From Viola odorata (Eukaryota > Streptophyta > Magnoliopsida > Malpighiales > Violaceae): a DNA stretch of 64,000 bases. The translations under genes and the position numbers were made by a program. Within the stretch, counting starts at the first letter, position 1. Each line of letters starts with the position of its first letter. Below are positions 10,968 through 22,605 of this stretch, one piece after another. The stretch lies in the NCBI GenBank assembly GCA_963691705.1, contig OY829540.1, forward strand, positions 65,334,367 to 65,398,366. The letters are read 5' to 3'. Under the pieces are notes generated by a model. The model worked only from the letters and a program-made list of their open reading frames with translations. It did not search any database and was not told the origin of the DNA.

Positions 10968-13306
10968 TGTTGCTACCCGATTTTTTGACTTTTACTTTTT
11001 CATCATCAAATATTTTTCCATTTCAAGCATCAATTTTCTAAACTCATACTTCCATTTATTTACGTCAATCTGATGTTTATTTTTACGCTTTATGTCATTT
11101 AAATTTTATTTCATACTTTTTTCGCATTTTTATCACTTTTCCCGTTCGACCCCGTGCCGGTTTCGAGTCTAATTCTCGAAACCAATGGTCGAATATTTTC
11201 GCTCATTAGCTATTTATTTTTAATTGTTATTTTAACTCGCGCCATCTCATGGCATTTTGTTTAATTTGTATTTTTAGCATTTCTTTTCTGTTCGAACGTT
11301 TGTTACTTTTTAGCGAATTTTATCAAGCGACATAACAAAATTTTTGTCGCTCCCTGAATGCTAATTATCTTAGTTTATTTTATTCTACGTTTTAGCATTT
11401 TCTGTTCAAGGTTTTAGTAAAATTTTCTTGTACCATAGATACGAGCTAAAAATATTTATGCATTTCTGCCACCTTTCCTTCGATTGAATGACAGCATCCT
11501 TATCAGCTCTCTCTCGATCCTTCCCCAAACCTCCTTACTGTTCTCAAAGGCCAGCTCACCATCTCTTCCACTCATCCATGCTATTTATAGCATGGGTAAC
11601 GTTTTCACCAAGAGGGGGGAGGCAGATGAGAGAGAGAGAGGGAAAGAGAGAGGAGAGAGAGGAAAGAAAGAAAAAACGTAGCCATCCTCACCACTGCCCT
11701 CCACCGCCGCTGCACTGCCACTGTGCGCCACCAAGCTGCTGCTTTGCAGCCGCACGCAGCTACTGTGCCTCGCCGCCGTGCTTCGCCTGACCGCTGCGTC
11801 GTCGCTGCCGAGCTTCGCTTGACCACCGCCGCCCCTCGACTCATCGTTGCTGGGCTGCTGCTGTCGCTCGTCACCACCGAGCCGCTGCCTTGCTCGTCGC
11901 TACTCGCTTGTCACGCCGCTGCCACCTGTTGCTGTCGCCAGTTGCTTGCTGCTCTTGCTTGCCTGAGCGACGTGGACGAACGGAGGAAGATGACGTCCGT
12001 TGCTGGTCTGCCGCTACACCGCCACTGCCGCGTCACTCCACCGTCGCTGCCACATGTGCTGCCGCTGCTCGCCTGCCATCGCCGGAGCAGCTCCTGTCGC
12101 CGGAGCCAAAGCGCTATGGCTGCTGGTTCAGCTTGTGTCTAAAGGGAGAAGAAGGGCGTGAGGGAGATGATGAACAGGAGGGAGGCCAAAGCCTCATTTT
12201 AATTGGCTATAAGCCAAGCCCAAATGAGAAAGGAAAGAAAGAAGGTCGGCCATGCCTTTTAATTAATTATGGGTTTGGCCTATGCCAAGCCCAAATACAA
12301 GAAAAGAAAGGGCTTGGCCCTTAGAAAGACTTGGGCCCAATTAGTGGGCCCAATTTCTAGGCCCAGTGGGCCTAGTCCAATTTATTTTGATCCACCGCAT
12401 TTATTTTTCGTAACGTTATTTTCGCACATTTGTACTGTTTACTTATTTCGCACTTGCACTATTTATTTTTCGCACACTTGTACTGTTTATTTATTTTCGC
12501 CCTCGCATTATTTAAATTTCCGCACACTTGTACTGTTTATTTAATTTCCGCATACTTGTACTGTTTATTTATTTTCGTATGCTCGCATGTTTAATTATTA
12601 TTTTCGTATGTTTGCATGTTTATTTATTTTCGTATGCTTTTGCCTGTTTAATTATTCTGCCTACGTTTAATCGTCAAAAAATATTACTTCGCTTGCTTGC
12701 GATAATTTTGATTCCGGTTATTCGTATGCTCGTACCTTTTAGTCAATTATTTTTGCATGCTCCCTTGCGCTTAATTACTAAATTAATCATTTTCACTCAC
12801 GTGCAGCAATTGTCAAATATTTAATCATTCAACGTTCTCCGTGCCGATAACTCCGGTAAAAAAAGGGGTAAATCGCCCGTACCCCTTAATCAAGTAAACG
12901 TTTCATCCCTTTTATTTATTCACGCTTTTCCGTATTTACGCTCGTATGCAAGATATTAAAAATTATTAAATTTAATTTATCCATTGGGCATGATAACTAA
13001 TTTAGGACTTTTTATTTTTCAAACATGAATTTTTAAACACCTCTTTTCCGGTAACCTTTTTTAAGATGTGACTCGGGTGCCTAACACCTTCCCGAGTCCA
13101 TAATACGACCCCGAACCACAGTTCTCGGGTTCAGACCCTTTTGCCTTAGATTTTATTTTTTATGCATGACTTTAGGTTCCCTAAACCTAAGGAAAAATTA
13201 GGGTGGCGATTTCATTACATCATGTGAGATGAGTCCAATTTCGTCTCACATTCTAGTCCCAAACCCGCGTCGCATTAGGAATAAAAATCCAAAAGGGGGT
13301 GCGACA
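10968..13306 (-). mobile_element. Putative solo LTR (Tat/Ogre-like) inserted in the leader of the inner element
   Basis: On the - strand this 2.34 kb block starts TGTCGCACCCCCTTTT and ends GGGTAGCAACA, giving LTR-like TG...CA ends. The flanks are CTTTC (10963-10967) and CTTTT (13307-13311), a 4-of-5 target duplication in weak, T-rich context. It contains no retroviral domains, only a GC-rich stretch (about 11690-12130). A TATA-like TATAAATAG lies on the - strand near 11584-11592. The start motif and length fit Tat/Ogre-type LTRs. Loss of the internal region by LTR-LTR recombination would leave exactly this. The clade label is an inference. Confidence 0.55.
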
Positions 13307-13311
13307 CTTTT

Positions 13312-14489
13312 TTTTTATACCTGCAAAATGGAAACAAACGAGATATATAGACGTTAGTAATAAAACTCTCCCTCACGTGTTTAAACTCTCGTGTTTAGGT
13401 ATTTTTCTCTCGAAAAAGATGTGCTCACAAACACTCAACTTCACGTTTTTCCGGTACCTGCACACTTGAACAAGAGTTAGAAAATATTTCACTCCCTCAC
13501 GTGTTTAAACCCTCGTGTTTGATCACTCGAAAAATTTAGCCTCACAATCACTCAATAACTCTCCACACACAAAGCTTGCCTTCCAATCAATTCTCTTCCC
13601 CCAAACAAACTTTTGAGTTTTCTTGCCAATACTCAAGTGATAGAACTAAGAGGAAGTAGGACTCGATAAATTTACAAGAACTCTAGAGAAAAGGAAAGGG
13701 AGATTTTTCGGAAAAATTTCCCAAGGAAATTCAAAAATTCCAATTTTGGGAGGGAAGTTTTGAATTTCCGTAGGAAATGAGGAGAGGCTGAATTTTTAGG
13801 ACTTAGAGGAGTAAAAGACTCAAGAGGATGTAAAGATAAGTATTTAAGTAGTAAAAGACTCAAAGGGTTTAGAACTTGAATAGTTTAGGTTTAAGACTCA
13901 AGAAGGTTTAAGACTTAAGCTTAGTATTTTGGAGTTTAGGACTTGAGTTTTAGGATGAGTTTAGGACTTAAAGAAAAAGTAAAAAGGACTTGAGAGTGGA
14001 CGGTTGGACTAGGAAAGGAAAATAGATGGACTAGGTTTTTAGAAAAAATGGCTTTATTTGGTTAGAAAATAGATTTTGGTTGGACCCTTTAGTTTCTTTT
14101 TGGTCAAATTGTCAAAGGAGAGGGTGAGGTGTCTTGGAGCATTTAATGCAAGGGATGGGTGATTTTACCCTTGATGATGGTGTTGGTCGGCCAAGTGGAG
14201 GGTTTTAATTAATTAATTGGTACAAACTTGGCTCACAAGGGTTGCACAAATAATTTTGGATCAAAAAGGTATTAGGCCAAGAACACCAAGAACAAATGAT
14301 GAACACCACAATCGCACCCAAATGATTTTTCTCAAATTTTCAGAATTTTGTTTTACCAAATTGATCACAACCAACAATCAAAAGTCCACTTGAAATAAAA
14401 TTCGAAAAGACGCACGAAACTCATGATGGCAAGGAATAAAGGTTCTAACACATTTTAACAAACTAGACAAATTCGATAGGCGGCCAAAA
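13312..14489 (-). other. 5' leader of inner element
   Basis: This is non-coding sequence between the primer site and the solo LTR. It contains a degenerate direct repeat of period about 124 bp around CTCCCTCACGTGTTTAAA (about 13368 and 13492). A purine-rich stretch (13640-14000) has many short iterations of a GACTCAAG/GACTTAAG-like word. No gene was recognised in it. Confidence 0.6.
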
Positions 14490-14501
14490 GCTCCGCTACC
14501 A
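14490..14501 (-). other. Primer-binding-site-like sequence of inner element
   Basis: Read on the - strand, two bases after the 5' LTR comes TGGTAGCGGAGC. It matches the usual initiator-Met primer site TGGTATCAGAGC at 10 of 12 positions. The position is right. The two mismatches leave the primer tRNA uncertain. Confidence 0.55.
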
Positions 14502-14503
14502 CT

Positions 14504-15538
14504 TGATGTGATCCTGCCTAGGGTTAGTAAGCTGGATTACAATGGAGCTATCGAAGGATCTAGCCTAATCGAATTATCTAGCGACAACAAGATCACAAGA
14601 AATAGAAAGACACGAACAAGTGATATTTAGCGGAGAATTAAAGAAATATGTACCCGGAATTGATTAGGATTGACAAAGGATTGAAATTGATCACACGAAC
14701 ATCCAAGAATTAATCCAAGAAACTTGACAACCACGGTACTTGGAATAAGCAATTAATAAACCTCCATTCATTCAAGAAACTTGTCACACCTTACAATTAC
14801 AAATTCGAGGGATCCCCGAGCAATAATCGGAAGGAGTAATCTCAACTTAAACGATTTTTACTCAAGGAAAAGTGAAGAGTTTCAAGGATTATGTGATACA
14901 AGAAGGAGTAATCTCACTTGACTAATATCACTCAAAGTCTAAAAACTGCCTGAAGAAAGAAACACAAGAGCTATTTATAGTTCGTACAAAAGATGGGCTT
15001 GAAAAGCCCAAAAATGCCATTTTCTCTCATGTCTGGCGGTATACCGCCTGGAGGCTTGAAGTCCTGGCGGTATACTGCTATCTTCGCTTGGAAATGCACA
15101 AATTAAATCAATTCCTGGCGGTATGCCACCCCAGACATGGCATTCCTGGCGGTATGCCGCTAGGCTCGTTCACACTGCGCGCTGAAATGTTGACGAGCAT
15201 AACTTTTGATCCACCAGTCCGATTGGCCTGAAACTTGTCCCAAACAGAAGCTAACATCTTGAAGTTTCCATCAAGCCTTTGTTCTCTCAAATCGGACTCC
15301 ATTTTCTTGCTCAAAAGCTCATGATGATTGGCTTCTTGGATGGAACATTTGTTGGCGAGCCTTGGCTTGGTGAATGCACACATGGACAGCTTTTTCCTTG
15401 GCCTCGATGGGTTCTTCCTCACTCATTTTGCCTTCAAACCATAGGGATAACCTTCGTGCTTTGCTTCGGGTGATCGGGCCTTGAGGTATTAGGTCTCGAG
15501 TGTCAACATTGGCATCGGAAGAGCCCGTGATCGCATCA
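14504..15538 (-). repeat. 5' LTR of inner element (right copy)
   Basis: This 1035-bp LTR pairs with 4852-5918. By eye there are about twenty substitutions plus one missing repeat unit of about 31 bp in the palindromic array. It has four GGCGGTATACCGC-type motifs, the first being the perfect palindrome GGCGGTATACCGCC near 15034-15047. Confidence 0.93.
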
Positions 15539-15657
15539 CTTCCCCTATACCATTGAGGAAGCGAACACCCATTCAAGACAGCAGTCAAACGGATAAACCC
15601 TTTAACCAGCAAGGTGTCCCTTGGCTAGGATTATCAGGAAAGGGAGCACCCGCCGGA
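15539..15657 (+). other. Right remnant of outer element between inner insertion and 3' LTR
   Basis: It begins with the second CTTCC duplication (15539-15543). The outer pol frame then stops at a TGA within four codons (at about 15554). The true start of the outer 3' LTR must lie in or before this stretch, because the window's first base already corresponds to 15658. No integrase or envelope-like coding is present. Confidence 0.65.
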
Positions 15658-16084
15658 TAATTTAAAGAGGAGGGAAGACAGGAGTGAACAGGAGTACCTC
15701 CACTCTATAGCAGTACTATGAACGAAGAGATGAACATCCTTGAGTCTATGATCGAAGCATAAGAACAGAAGCTCTCACATCGCCCTTACCTGGAATTTCC
15801 TTTTATCGGATTTATTTCAATCTTGACCCCTGTCCTGGCCAAGCCTTTGGCCAACACTATTTTGAACTATTTTTACTTCTTTCTGTTTTGTCTTTATTTT
15901 CAGATACTACCAAACCAAATCCAGTGATGAGGAAGTCAACCTAAGAATTACATCTCCTAGAGGTCTCTGTGGACGATCCTCTTACCACAATCTACAAACT
16001 CTTGTGGACAGTGATAAGTTGTATTTCTACCCCATTTTCCATACCTATTTCACTCTTATATTTGACGTGTTCGATGCACGATCA
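15658..16084 (+). repeat. 3' LTR of outer Athila-like element (part matched to 5' copy)
   Basis: It matches 1-428 almost base for base and ends in the same GATCA, after which the sequence diverges from the 5' copy (which goes on to the tRNA-Asp site). The left boundary given is only where the comparison begins. Confidence 0.88.
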
Positions 16085-17160
16085 ATAAGGGTGGTAATAC
16101 GGTTCAAGGGTCGCACCAAACTCTAGGGTGTGTTAATGAAGAGACGCGAGAAGAGCCTAAGACTACGTCAGAGTCCAGAGACGATTTGGTGGTCAAGATG
16201 AACTTCGAATTGACTAATTCCAAAAATACAAGATACCTAAAGATGTTAGGAAGATCCTGTCCAAAAATAAGGTCAATCGGACGAGGGAATCATAATGAAA
16301 GTCGAGTCAAGAAATCAGTGCGCAGTCTGGAAACGCAAGGAATGAAGTTCTACTCTACGAAGGAGTTCCAGACTGATAATAATTGTAATTATTGTAATTA
16401 TAATTAGTATTTATCTTAGATTAGAAGTTCTAGTTAAGATAGTATTAGTAGTTCTATTTCTAGTAAGACTTGTATTGTAATTTGCCTATTTAGTTCTTTT
16501 CCTATTTTAATTAGAAGTTGTAATTTGCCTATTTAAAGGCTTGCTTATTATTAATAAAATTCAGATCAGAATTTACACATAAACACTTTACCAAATTTCC
16601 ATTCCAATCATTCTATCATCTTACTTTCTCGATCTCCGAAGCAAGTCGTTCTTGTGTACTTAGTCGTGGACTCGGTTAGGGCTAGTGAAGCGTGGCGTTT
16701 GTCGTGTTCAAACGTGGAGGTGCGTGAACTAGCGTTGCGTGTGCAAAGCGTGGTACTTGTCGTGTTCAAGTGTGGAGAAGCGTGAGCAGCGTGGGGGATT
16801 GTCGTGCTCAATCTCGGCGAGAAGGATTCGTAGGTCTACTCCTTCAAATTAGGTCTCGGGTGCCAAGTCAAGTACTAGGTGTGCTAAAGGGTCGTGTTCT
16901 CTTTAGGGTACGATTAAGGCGTACGTCATCATCATTCCATCGACGAGTCATGTTCTTGTCATTAACCTCAACTCGAAGGGTCGTGTTCCTTTCAAAAAGT
17001 GATATCAATTAATAGTATGGGATATTAATTGATCAAGGAGAGCGTTCGTGTAGAACAAGGGGATTTTCGTTATAATTTCGCGCATCAAACCTACCCGAGA
17101 ACAAGATCATTCACTTATGCGCCTCGGATTCTAACCTACCATCCAAGGATCGTATCAGGT
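16085..17160. repeat. Probable old LTR remnant flanking the outer element
   Basis: This unique-looking stretch has LTR-like traits. A T-rich promoter-like segment has TATTTAAAGG near 16522 and an AATAAA-like AATAAAATTC near 16553. There is a repeated GTCGTGTTCAA word (about 16697 and 16757), and it ends near GGATCGTATCA at 17157. I could not find a partner LTR or a clear primer site, so the identity is tentative. No host gene is seen. Confidence 0.35.
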
Positions 17161-17675
17161 GGCAAGGCTATTTTGTTGATCCTAGGAGGATGATGATCTG
17201 ATGTATGTTCTCATTGTCGAATGCCGATGATTGTTCTCATTGTCGAATGCAGATGATTGTGCTAGTGGTCTCTGTGAATATTAGCTTAATGTAAATTCAA
17301 TAGATCACAATATTGTCAAGATGTGATGAGATTCATTCACATACGCGGCCACTTGCTTATTAATCACCTAATGTTTGAATTGTGTATGAATTATAATATA
17401 CTCCTATGGTTGTGTACATAATTAGAGTGCTTGTTTTCTGTGAATTTGATTATAAAATAGCAACTGGTTGCTATCTATCTTCTCACTCATCCGATACTGT
17501 TTATTTTATCTGTGAGATTTTATTCAAACTTTGCTAGCTAACTTGAATTATTAACCATTAATTAATAAGTTTGTCATATATATTTTGTTCAAATCATTTT
17601 TGCAATTGAGTATAGTCAATAATTTGTTATAAGGGTAAAGTGGTAAAATAATTAATATTTTTTTCCTTTCCATGT
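17161..17675. other. AT-rich intergenic stretch, nothing recognised
   Basis: A short imperfect duplication (TGTTCTCATTGTCGAATGC, about 17205 and 17230) is the only structure seen. There is no coding frame with domain-like content. Confidence 0.5.
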
Positions 17676-17677
17676 TA

Positions 17678-18428
17678 CTCCCTCTGGACCTATATAGCTG
17701 ACGTCCTGGAATAGTGAGGAGTGGGAAGGGTTGTATTTTTTTTTGTTATTTTATTGTTTCATGTTTCGAAATTACCCTTGGTTATTTGAGAATTAACAAG
17801 CCAAGCCATTCTCACCATCGCCGTGTGGCTGGACCTTGGAATAAGGGCCACGATCGACATCTTCATCTACTCATTCTTCACCCTCGCCGTCGACCATCAC
17901 CATGGTCATCCTCTCCACAGATTAGTCACCACTAGACCGATCTACTATCATCATCATCGACATCGTCATTTTCACCTTGCTGTCAAGCTCGACCTCCTCG
18001 ACGTACGGGCCAGATCTGGGGAGAACAGGCCACCATGGCCGTACTCAGTTCCACCTCAGCGGGCCACCGTCGCCGTACGGATCAGCTCCCCTTCCACCGC
18101 CATGGCAGTCGCCATACTGGCCCAGTTCAGCCTTCACCATGCCAGGCATGTACAGTAAGTTGTACCCAATAATGGTACAAGGGTAATTATTCAACGAGTT
18201 GTGGTGGTGGTGGATTTAGTGAGGCGGCAAACAACAATGGTGGTGGTGGATTTAGCTAAGGTGAGGCAGATGGGAACGAAGAGGAGAGAGGGGATGGATT
18301 TGGAGAGGAAGGAGGAGAGGGCTTTTTCGTAATTGACTTATCTGATGTGCTGATGTGGCACAAAAATGACAATTAATTTGGTCCAAAAAATCCGTAGGAA
18401 AGTGTCAATTATTATAGTCCGGAAGGAG
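17678..18428. mobile_element. Stowaway-like MITE with GC-rich cargo
   Basis: The terminal inverted repeats are CTCCCTCTGGACCTATAT at the left and, reading inward from the right, CTCCTTCCGGACTATAAT. TA flanks both ends (17676-17677 and 18429-18430). These are features of Stowaway/mariner-type elements. At 751 bp it is long for this class. The interior (about 17790-18290) is GC-rich, with short Pro-rich coding-like runs and GGTGGTGGTGGATTTAG repeats, quite unlike its AT-rich surroundings. The cargo may be a captured host gene fragment, but I could not identify the source. Confidence 0.75.
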
Positions 18429-18430
18429 TA

Positions 18431-21400
18431 TCATACACAAATATTATAATTTTTTTTCCCCTTATATTTAAAAGATGCTGTCATACGAACCTTTCCTTTG
18501 TTAAATTATTCATATTTTTCCTCGTACACTTTAGTTGTCATACAAATTATAAAAATCGCTCCAAGAATAAAGAAAATAAAATTATAACATCAATTTTAAT
18601 TAGAGAAATGAGAGACGAGGAGAGAGGAGATGGTATTGGATTTGAAAAAGCGAGAAACATGTGAGTTTTGGTTCAGATTCGGTATTGAGTTGGAAATGAT
18701 CAGTTTCTGGAGATGGAAAGGCTTGGTCTTGGATGACGTGTGTCCAGGGAAGCACAGGGGGCCTTCTGACCTTGACTTGCTCTGTCATTGCTGATGTGCT
18801 GCCACTGCACTCTGTAACACTGAAGGGATTTGTGGTTGCGAGAGCGGGAGCAAGAGAAGGACGAGGCGATGACGGGGAAGAAAGTGGTGGTGATGGTGGG
18901 GGAAGAACCGACGTCGGTAGTACCGAGAAGAGGCGGCGGGGCAGTGGCTAGGAAACTTGGTGGGAGAGAGAACCGGAATATGCGGTTGAGGAAAAAAGCA
19001 AAAATCTATTTTAAAATTAGAAAAAAAACTAAATTAATTTCTTATTTCATGGCACAATTTTTTATTTTTTAAAATTATTTTCCTTTTTCTATATTTTTTC
19101 TTATTTTCTGCATTTTTTGTTCTCTTTCTTTTTTTCTTATTTTCTTGATTTTTTAATCATAAATATTTCTCTGGAGTTTTCGGTTTCTTTTTAGGATTTA
19201 TTTCTTATTTAAAAAGTTTTATAATATTTTACAAAAATCTTAAATCTTTAAAATATTTTTCTTATTTTCTGCAATTTCTTTTCCTTCTTTTTGAATTTTT
19301 TTCTAATTTTCAGTTGTCATGTTTTTCATCTTTACTTCTTTTTCTTTTTTTTCTAAAAAGTATTATCAGTTTCCAAATAAAAAAGTCTTATTTTCCTGAT
19401 TTTTTTCGAAAGAAGATGAGAGCCTGTGAGGAGAGTTAAATTGTTTGGTTTAGATGGGGTGGAGCCCACGTATTTTTTAAATTTTGATTTTAAATGTACT
19501 TTTATACCCCCCGACCTATTTAATTGATGTTTTAGATGAGAGGACATATTTATATTTTTTTATTTTGAAATTTCTGTGTTTATTATATATTTTTTCCGAT
19601 TTATTAATTGTTTGAATTTGTTATAATTTTCTGATTTTTAATTTTTTTCCGTATTTTTATTATTTTATTTTTTTTGAAAATAAACTAATTTTATACAAGA
19701 TCTAAATGACGTCGCTTTTGTTAAACGTATTGAATTAGCGAAGTCATAAATTTATTCCATAAACAAATAGACATATAAATAAAATATTCAATTTTTAATT
19801 AATTTTTTCTATACATAAACAATTTTTTTTTACTATTATGAAAATAGAAATTAAATATCATTAATATAATGTAATAATATCACCTAACTTAATTAGCAAA
19901 GTCATAAAATTATTTCTATAAAGTAATAGACATATAAAGAAAGAATTAATTTTTTCTTTAAATAAATAGTATAGTAAAGATCATTTATCATCAATTTTGA
20001 CCGATTTATTTCTATAAATAAATAGTAAATTTAAAATGTTGCTCTGAATAAATTAAACTACAGAAAGAATTTAAAACATATGTACTACTACAATGCAAAT
20101 AAGGAACATGGGAGAAGTGATTGAACAAGACGAGATTGATCAACCAGAATCATAATTCATTTACCAGTTATATTTGGTTACACTGCAAATGGTTCTAATC
20201 ATAAACTAGATGGGATTCCATTAGACTACGGCCCAATAACTAAGACCAGGCCCAACTACTAAGATAATTAGTAATTACTCTGACTCTCAATCCACTTTTT
20301 ATAAATATTAAAAAAATAATTGATTCATATTTTTTTTATACATTTTTAGCTAATTACTCTCAATGATTATTAAATATAGTCAATCGACATTAATTTTAAT
20401 TTTCCAATATGTTAAAAATGATGAAATAACATTTTTGTTAAGAAGGAGAAAAAGAGGTTAGGAAATTATATGAAGATTTGATATAATCCCCCCAATCCAC
20501 TTGTGGGTGGGCCTAGTGGGCCTTAAGCCTTGTATTTCTGAGAATAGGCCGGCTACTCCCAGTCGTCCCGTTATCTGAATATTTTGGACCCATAAAAGGA
20601 AAACGGGCGGGAAAAGTCCAACGTCCAAAGCTTTTTAGTGCCATGATGACTTCTTAAAAAAATGAAGACACTTTTTACTTTCTAATTTCTTCAACAATTG
20701 AAGGTGCTATTTTAATTTTTTTTCATTAAAAAATAATAATTCTATTTTCAGTTAATGTATATCAATTCATGTTGAAAGTGTCATATTTATTTACTACAAA
20801 TTTTCATCTTTCTTTTTTTTTTATTATTTATTTAACTTTGGATAAGAACCATTAGAAATTATACGTATTAAAGTTGAACACGTAACCTTTTTCTATTTTC
20901 GTTTTTGCAATTTTTAAAATCCAAGACCTCTTAATGTTTCCGCAATCCCTCCCCACTAAATAAACCCCAATAGTCGAATATATTTTATTAATTAATGTAT
21001 AATTATATATATATATATATATTAACTTCAACACGTAGTTACACCTCGTATTTAGAATTGAAAATCTTAGCCGTCAAAGAAAAAATTTCAAACTTTTTCT
21101 CTCTAGGGTCACCGTCCAATTTGTAATCAGCACATTCATCCTTTTGTTTTGCTTATTTTCGTCTTTTAGTTTATCATATGCTCTCTCATTGGATTTTTAA
21201 ACTAACATTTTTAGGTTTCCCTCAAATGTATTATGTGTATTGAATCATCTTCTTACCCAGGGTAAGAGGATGGATGTGATGGTGGAGATGATGATGGAGT
21301 CACAAATTTGACGGAGTTAGCAGCAAGATCGATGATAAAACACATTTCTATATTTTTTTAGTTTATTAATAAACTGTTATTCCTCCATAATTTCTTTGGG

Positions 21401-22260
21401 TGTTCATCTTCTTTTGGTTTTTTTATAATTTTCATGCTTAGTGGTGTGTTTTATGCGTTGTTATGCGCTTTGAGCGTTGTTGTTGAAATGATATTGTGTG
21501 CTTGAGAGGTAGGCAAAACTTAAGATTCAATTTGTTGTTGGGTAGCCATTATATGCCTCAATGTGTGTTGGGTTGTGCGTTTATGCGTTGTTAATCCCCG
21601 TTAAGTCCTTTAATTTTCGATTTTGTTCATTTGGATTGACTCTGTAATGTTTGTAAAGAGCTTCTTTTTTATTTTAAGACAATATTCTATCTTTTGACCT
21701 AAAAAAATAAAAACTTCAACCCATCTTATTAACTTGTTTGTGAATATACGTAGACGCTAAAAATAAAAGTTTACTTCAATTGATGAGGCATACAATAGGA
21801 CTGCAACAACTTTTAAAATAGGAATCGTTTAAGGTTTTTGTACACAAATAGTTAATCATTGAATAGCTTTCTTTCTAGCTAAAAATATGGTTCTTCTTTC
21901 AAAAATATGTTATTTTTTTGAAAATATACATTAAACATGAGTAAAATTTAAAGTATGCTAAAACATTTTCTTCAAACTCTACAAACAACTATTAGTGTGA
22001 AACAAAAGATCACACTCAAAGTTACTACAATTTTGAAACGAAAGAGCACATAATAATTCAAATAATAATTTCTTATATAAGAATGAGATCAAGAATAGCT
22101 TCCCTATAGAATAAGACAGTTAAATCAATCGCATCAACTATATATTTATAAATTATGAGATAAATTTTATTTTTAGAAAAGAGAAAGGTAACCATATCCC
22201 AATTTAGTAAATTTATGCAATTTTACTATTTAACAAATATAGTTTTCGTCCCTTCAGAGA
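18431..22260. other. Long AT-rich intergenic region
   Basis: This is almost 4 kb of mostly T- or A-run DNA. A small GC-richer patch (18600-18960) contains short frames on both strands without recognisable domains. A TA dinucleotide run lies near 21004-21021. No gene, RNA or complete transposon was identified. Confidence 0.5.
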
Positions 22261-22263
22261 TAA

Positions 22264-22548
22264 CTCTCTCCGTTCTCCGTCAATTAATAATTGACGTGGG
22301 CCCACAAATCACAAATTTTAAGGCAAAGAGGTCCGTGTCAGTTTTAATATAAAAAAATGATAAAGTTGCGTTTGTCAGGATGGAGCGCGTCAGTTTTAAT
22401 ATTAAAAAAAATAAAAAAATTGCCTTTGTTAGGGTGGAAAGCGTCAACTTTAATATTAAAAAAAAAAAAGTTTTTGGAAAAAAAATAGTCAATTATTTTG
22501 ACACCACTGTTTTAAACCTAAAACGTTAATTACTATTGACGGAGAGAG
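22264..22548. mobile_element. Stowaway-like MITE
   Basis: The ends read CTCTCTCCGTTCTCCGTCAAT inward from the left and CTCTCTCCGTCAATAGTAATT inward from the right. TA lies beside each end (22261-22262, one base off, and 22549-22550). The interior has three tandem units beginning GTCAGTTTTAAT or GTCAACTTTAAT (22337, 22389, 22443), each with an A-run and a TTTGTYAGG word. No coding capacity. Confidence 0.7.
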
Positions 22549-22605
22549 TATTAGATAAAAATGAAACGATATAAAGAAAATTAACATGACCCCTATTAAA
22601 TGATA

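Larger units (their letters stand above)
4852..15538 (-). mobile_element. Inner chromovirus-type Ty3/gypsy element, full length, - strand
   Basis: The element has two direct LTRs (4852-5918 and 14504-15538), each bounded by TG and CA, and a perfect CTTCC target duplication. It carries a primer-site-like sequence, a purine tract and a long gag-pol frame on the - strand. Domain order is Gag, protease, RT, RNase H, integrase, the Ty3/gypsy order. The RT, the integrase and the reading frame that runs into the 3' LTR resemble the CRM-like chromovirus group. That clade assignment is inferred from remembered family features, not from a tree. The element sits inside the outer Athila-like copy and so is the younger insertion. 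Confidence 0.93.

Noticed and set aside
8396..11041. + strand frames of 60-230 codons across 8396-11041
   Set aside because: Antisense shadows of the inner gag-pol frame, without domain content.
11488..12324. GC-rich open frames on the + strand (Ala/His/Arg-rich)
   Set aside because: Several overlapping frames are open on both strands because of GCC/GCT-rich composition. They have no domains and lie inside the LTR-like block.
17823..18186. Possible small host gene inside the 17678-18428 MITE
   Set aside because: Two overlapping frames are open, with no start context, no homology I recognise and transposon ends on both sides. Kept only as possible captured cargo.
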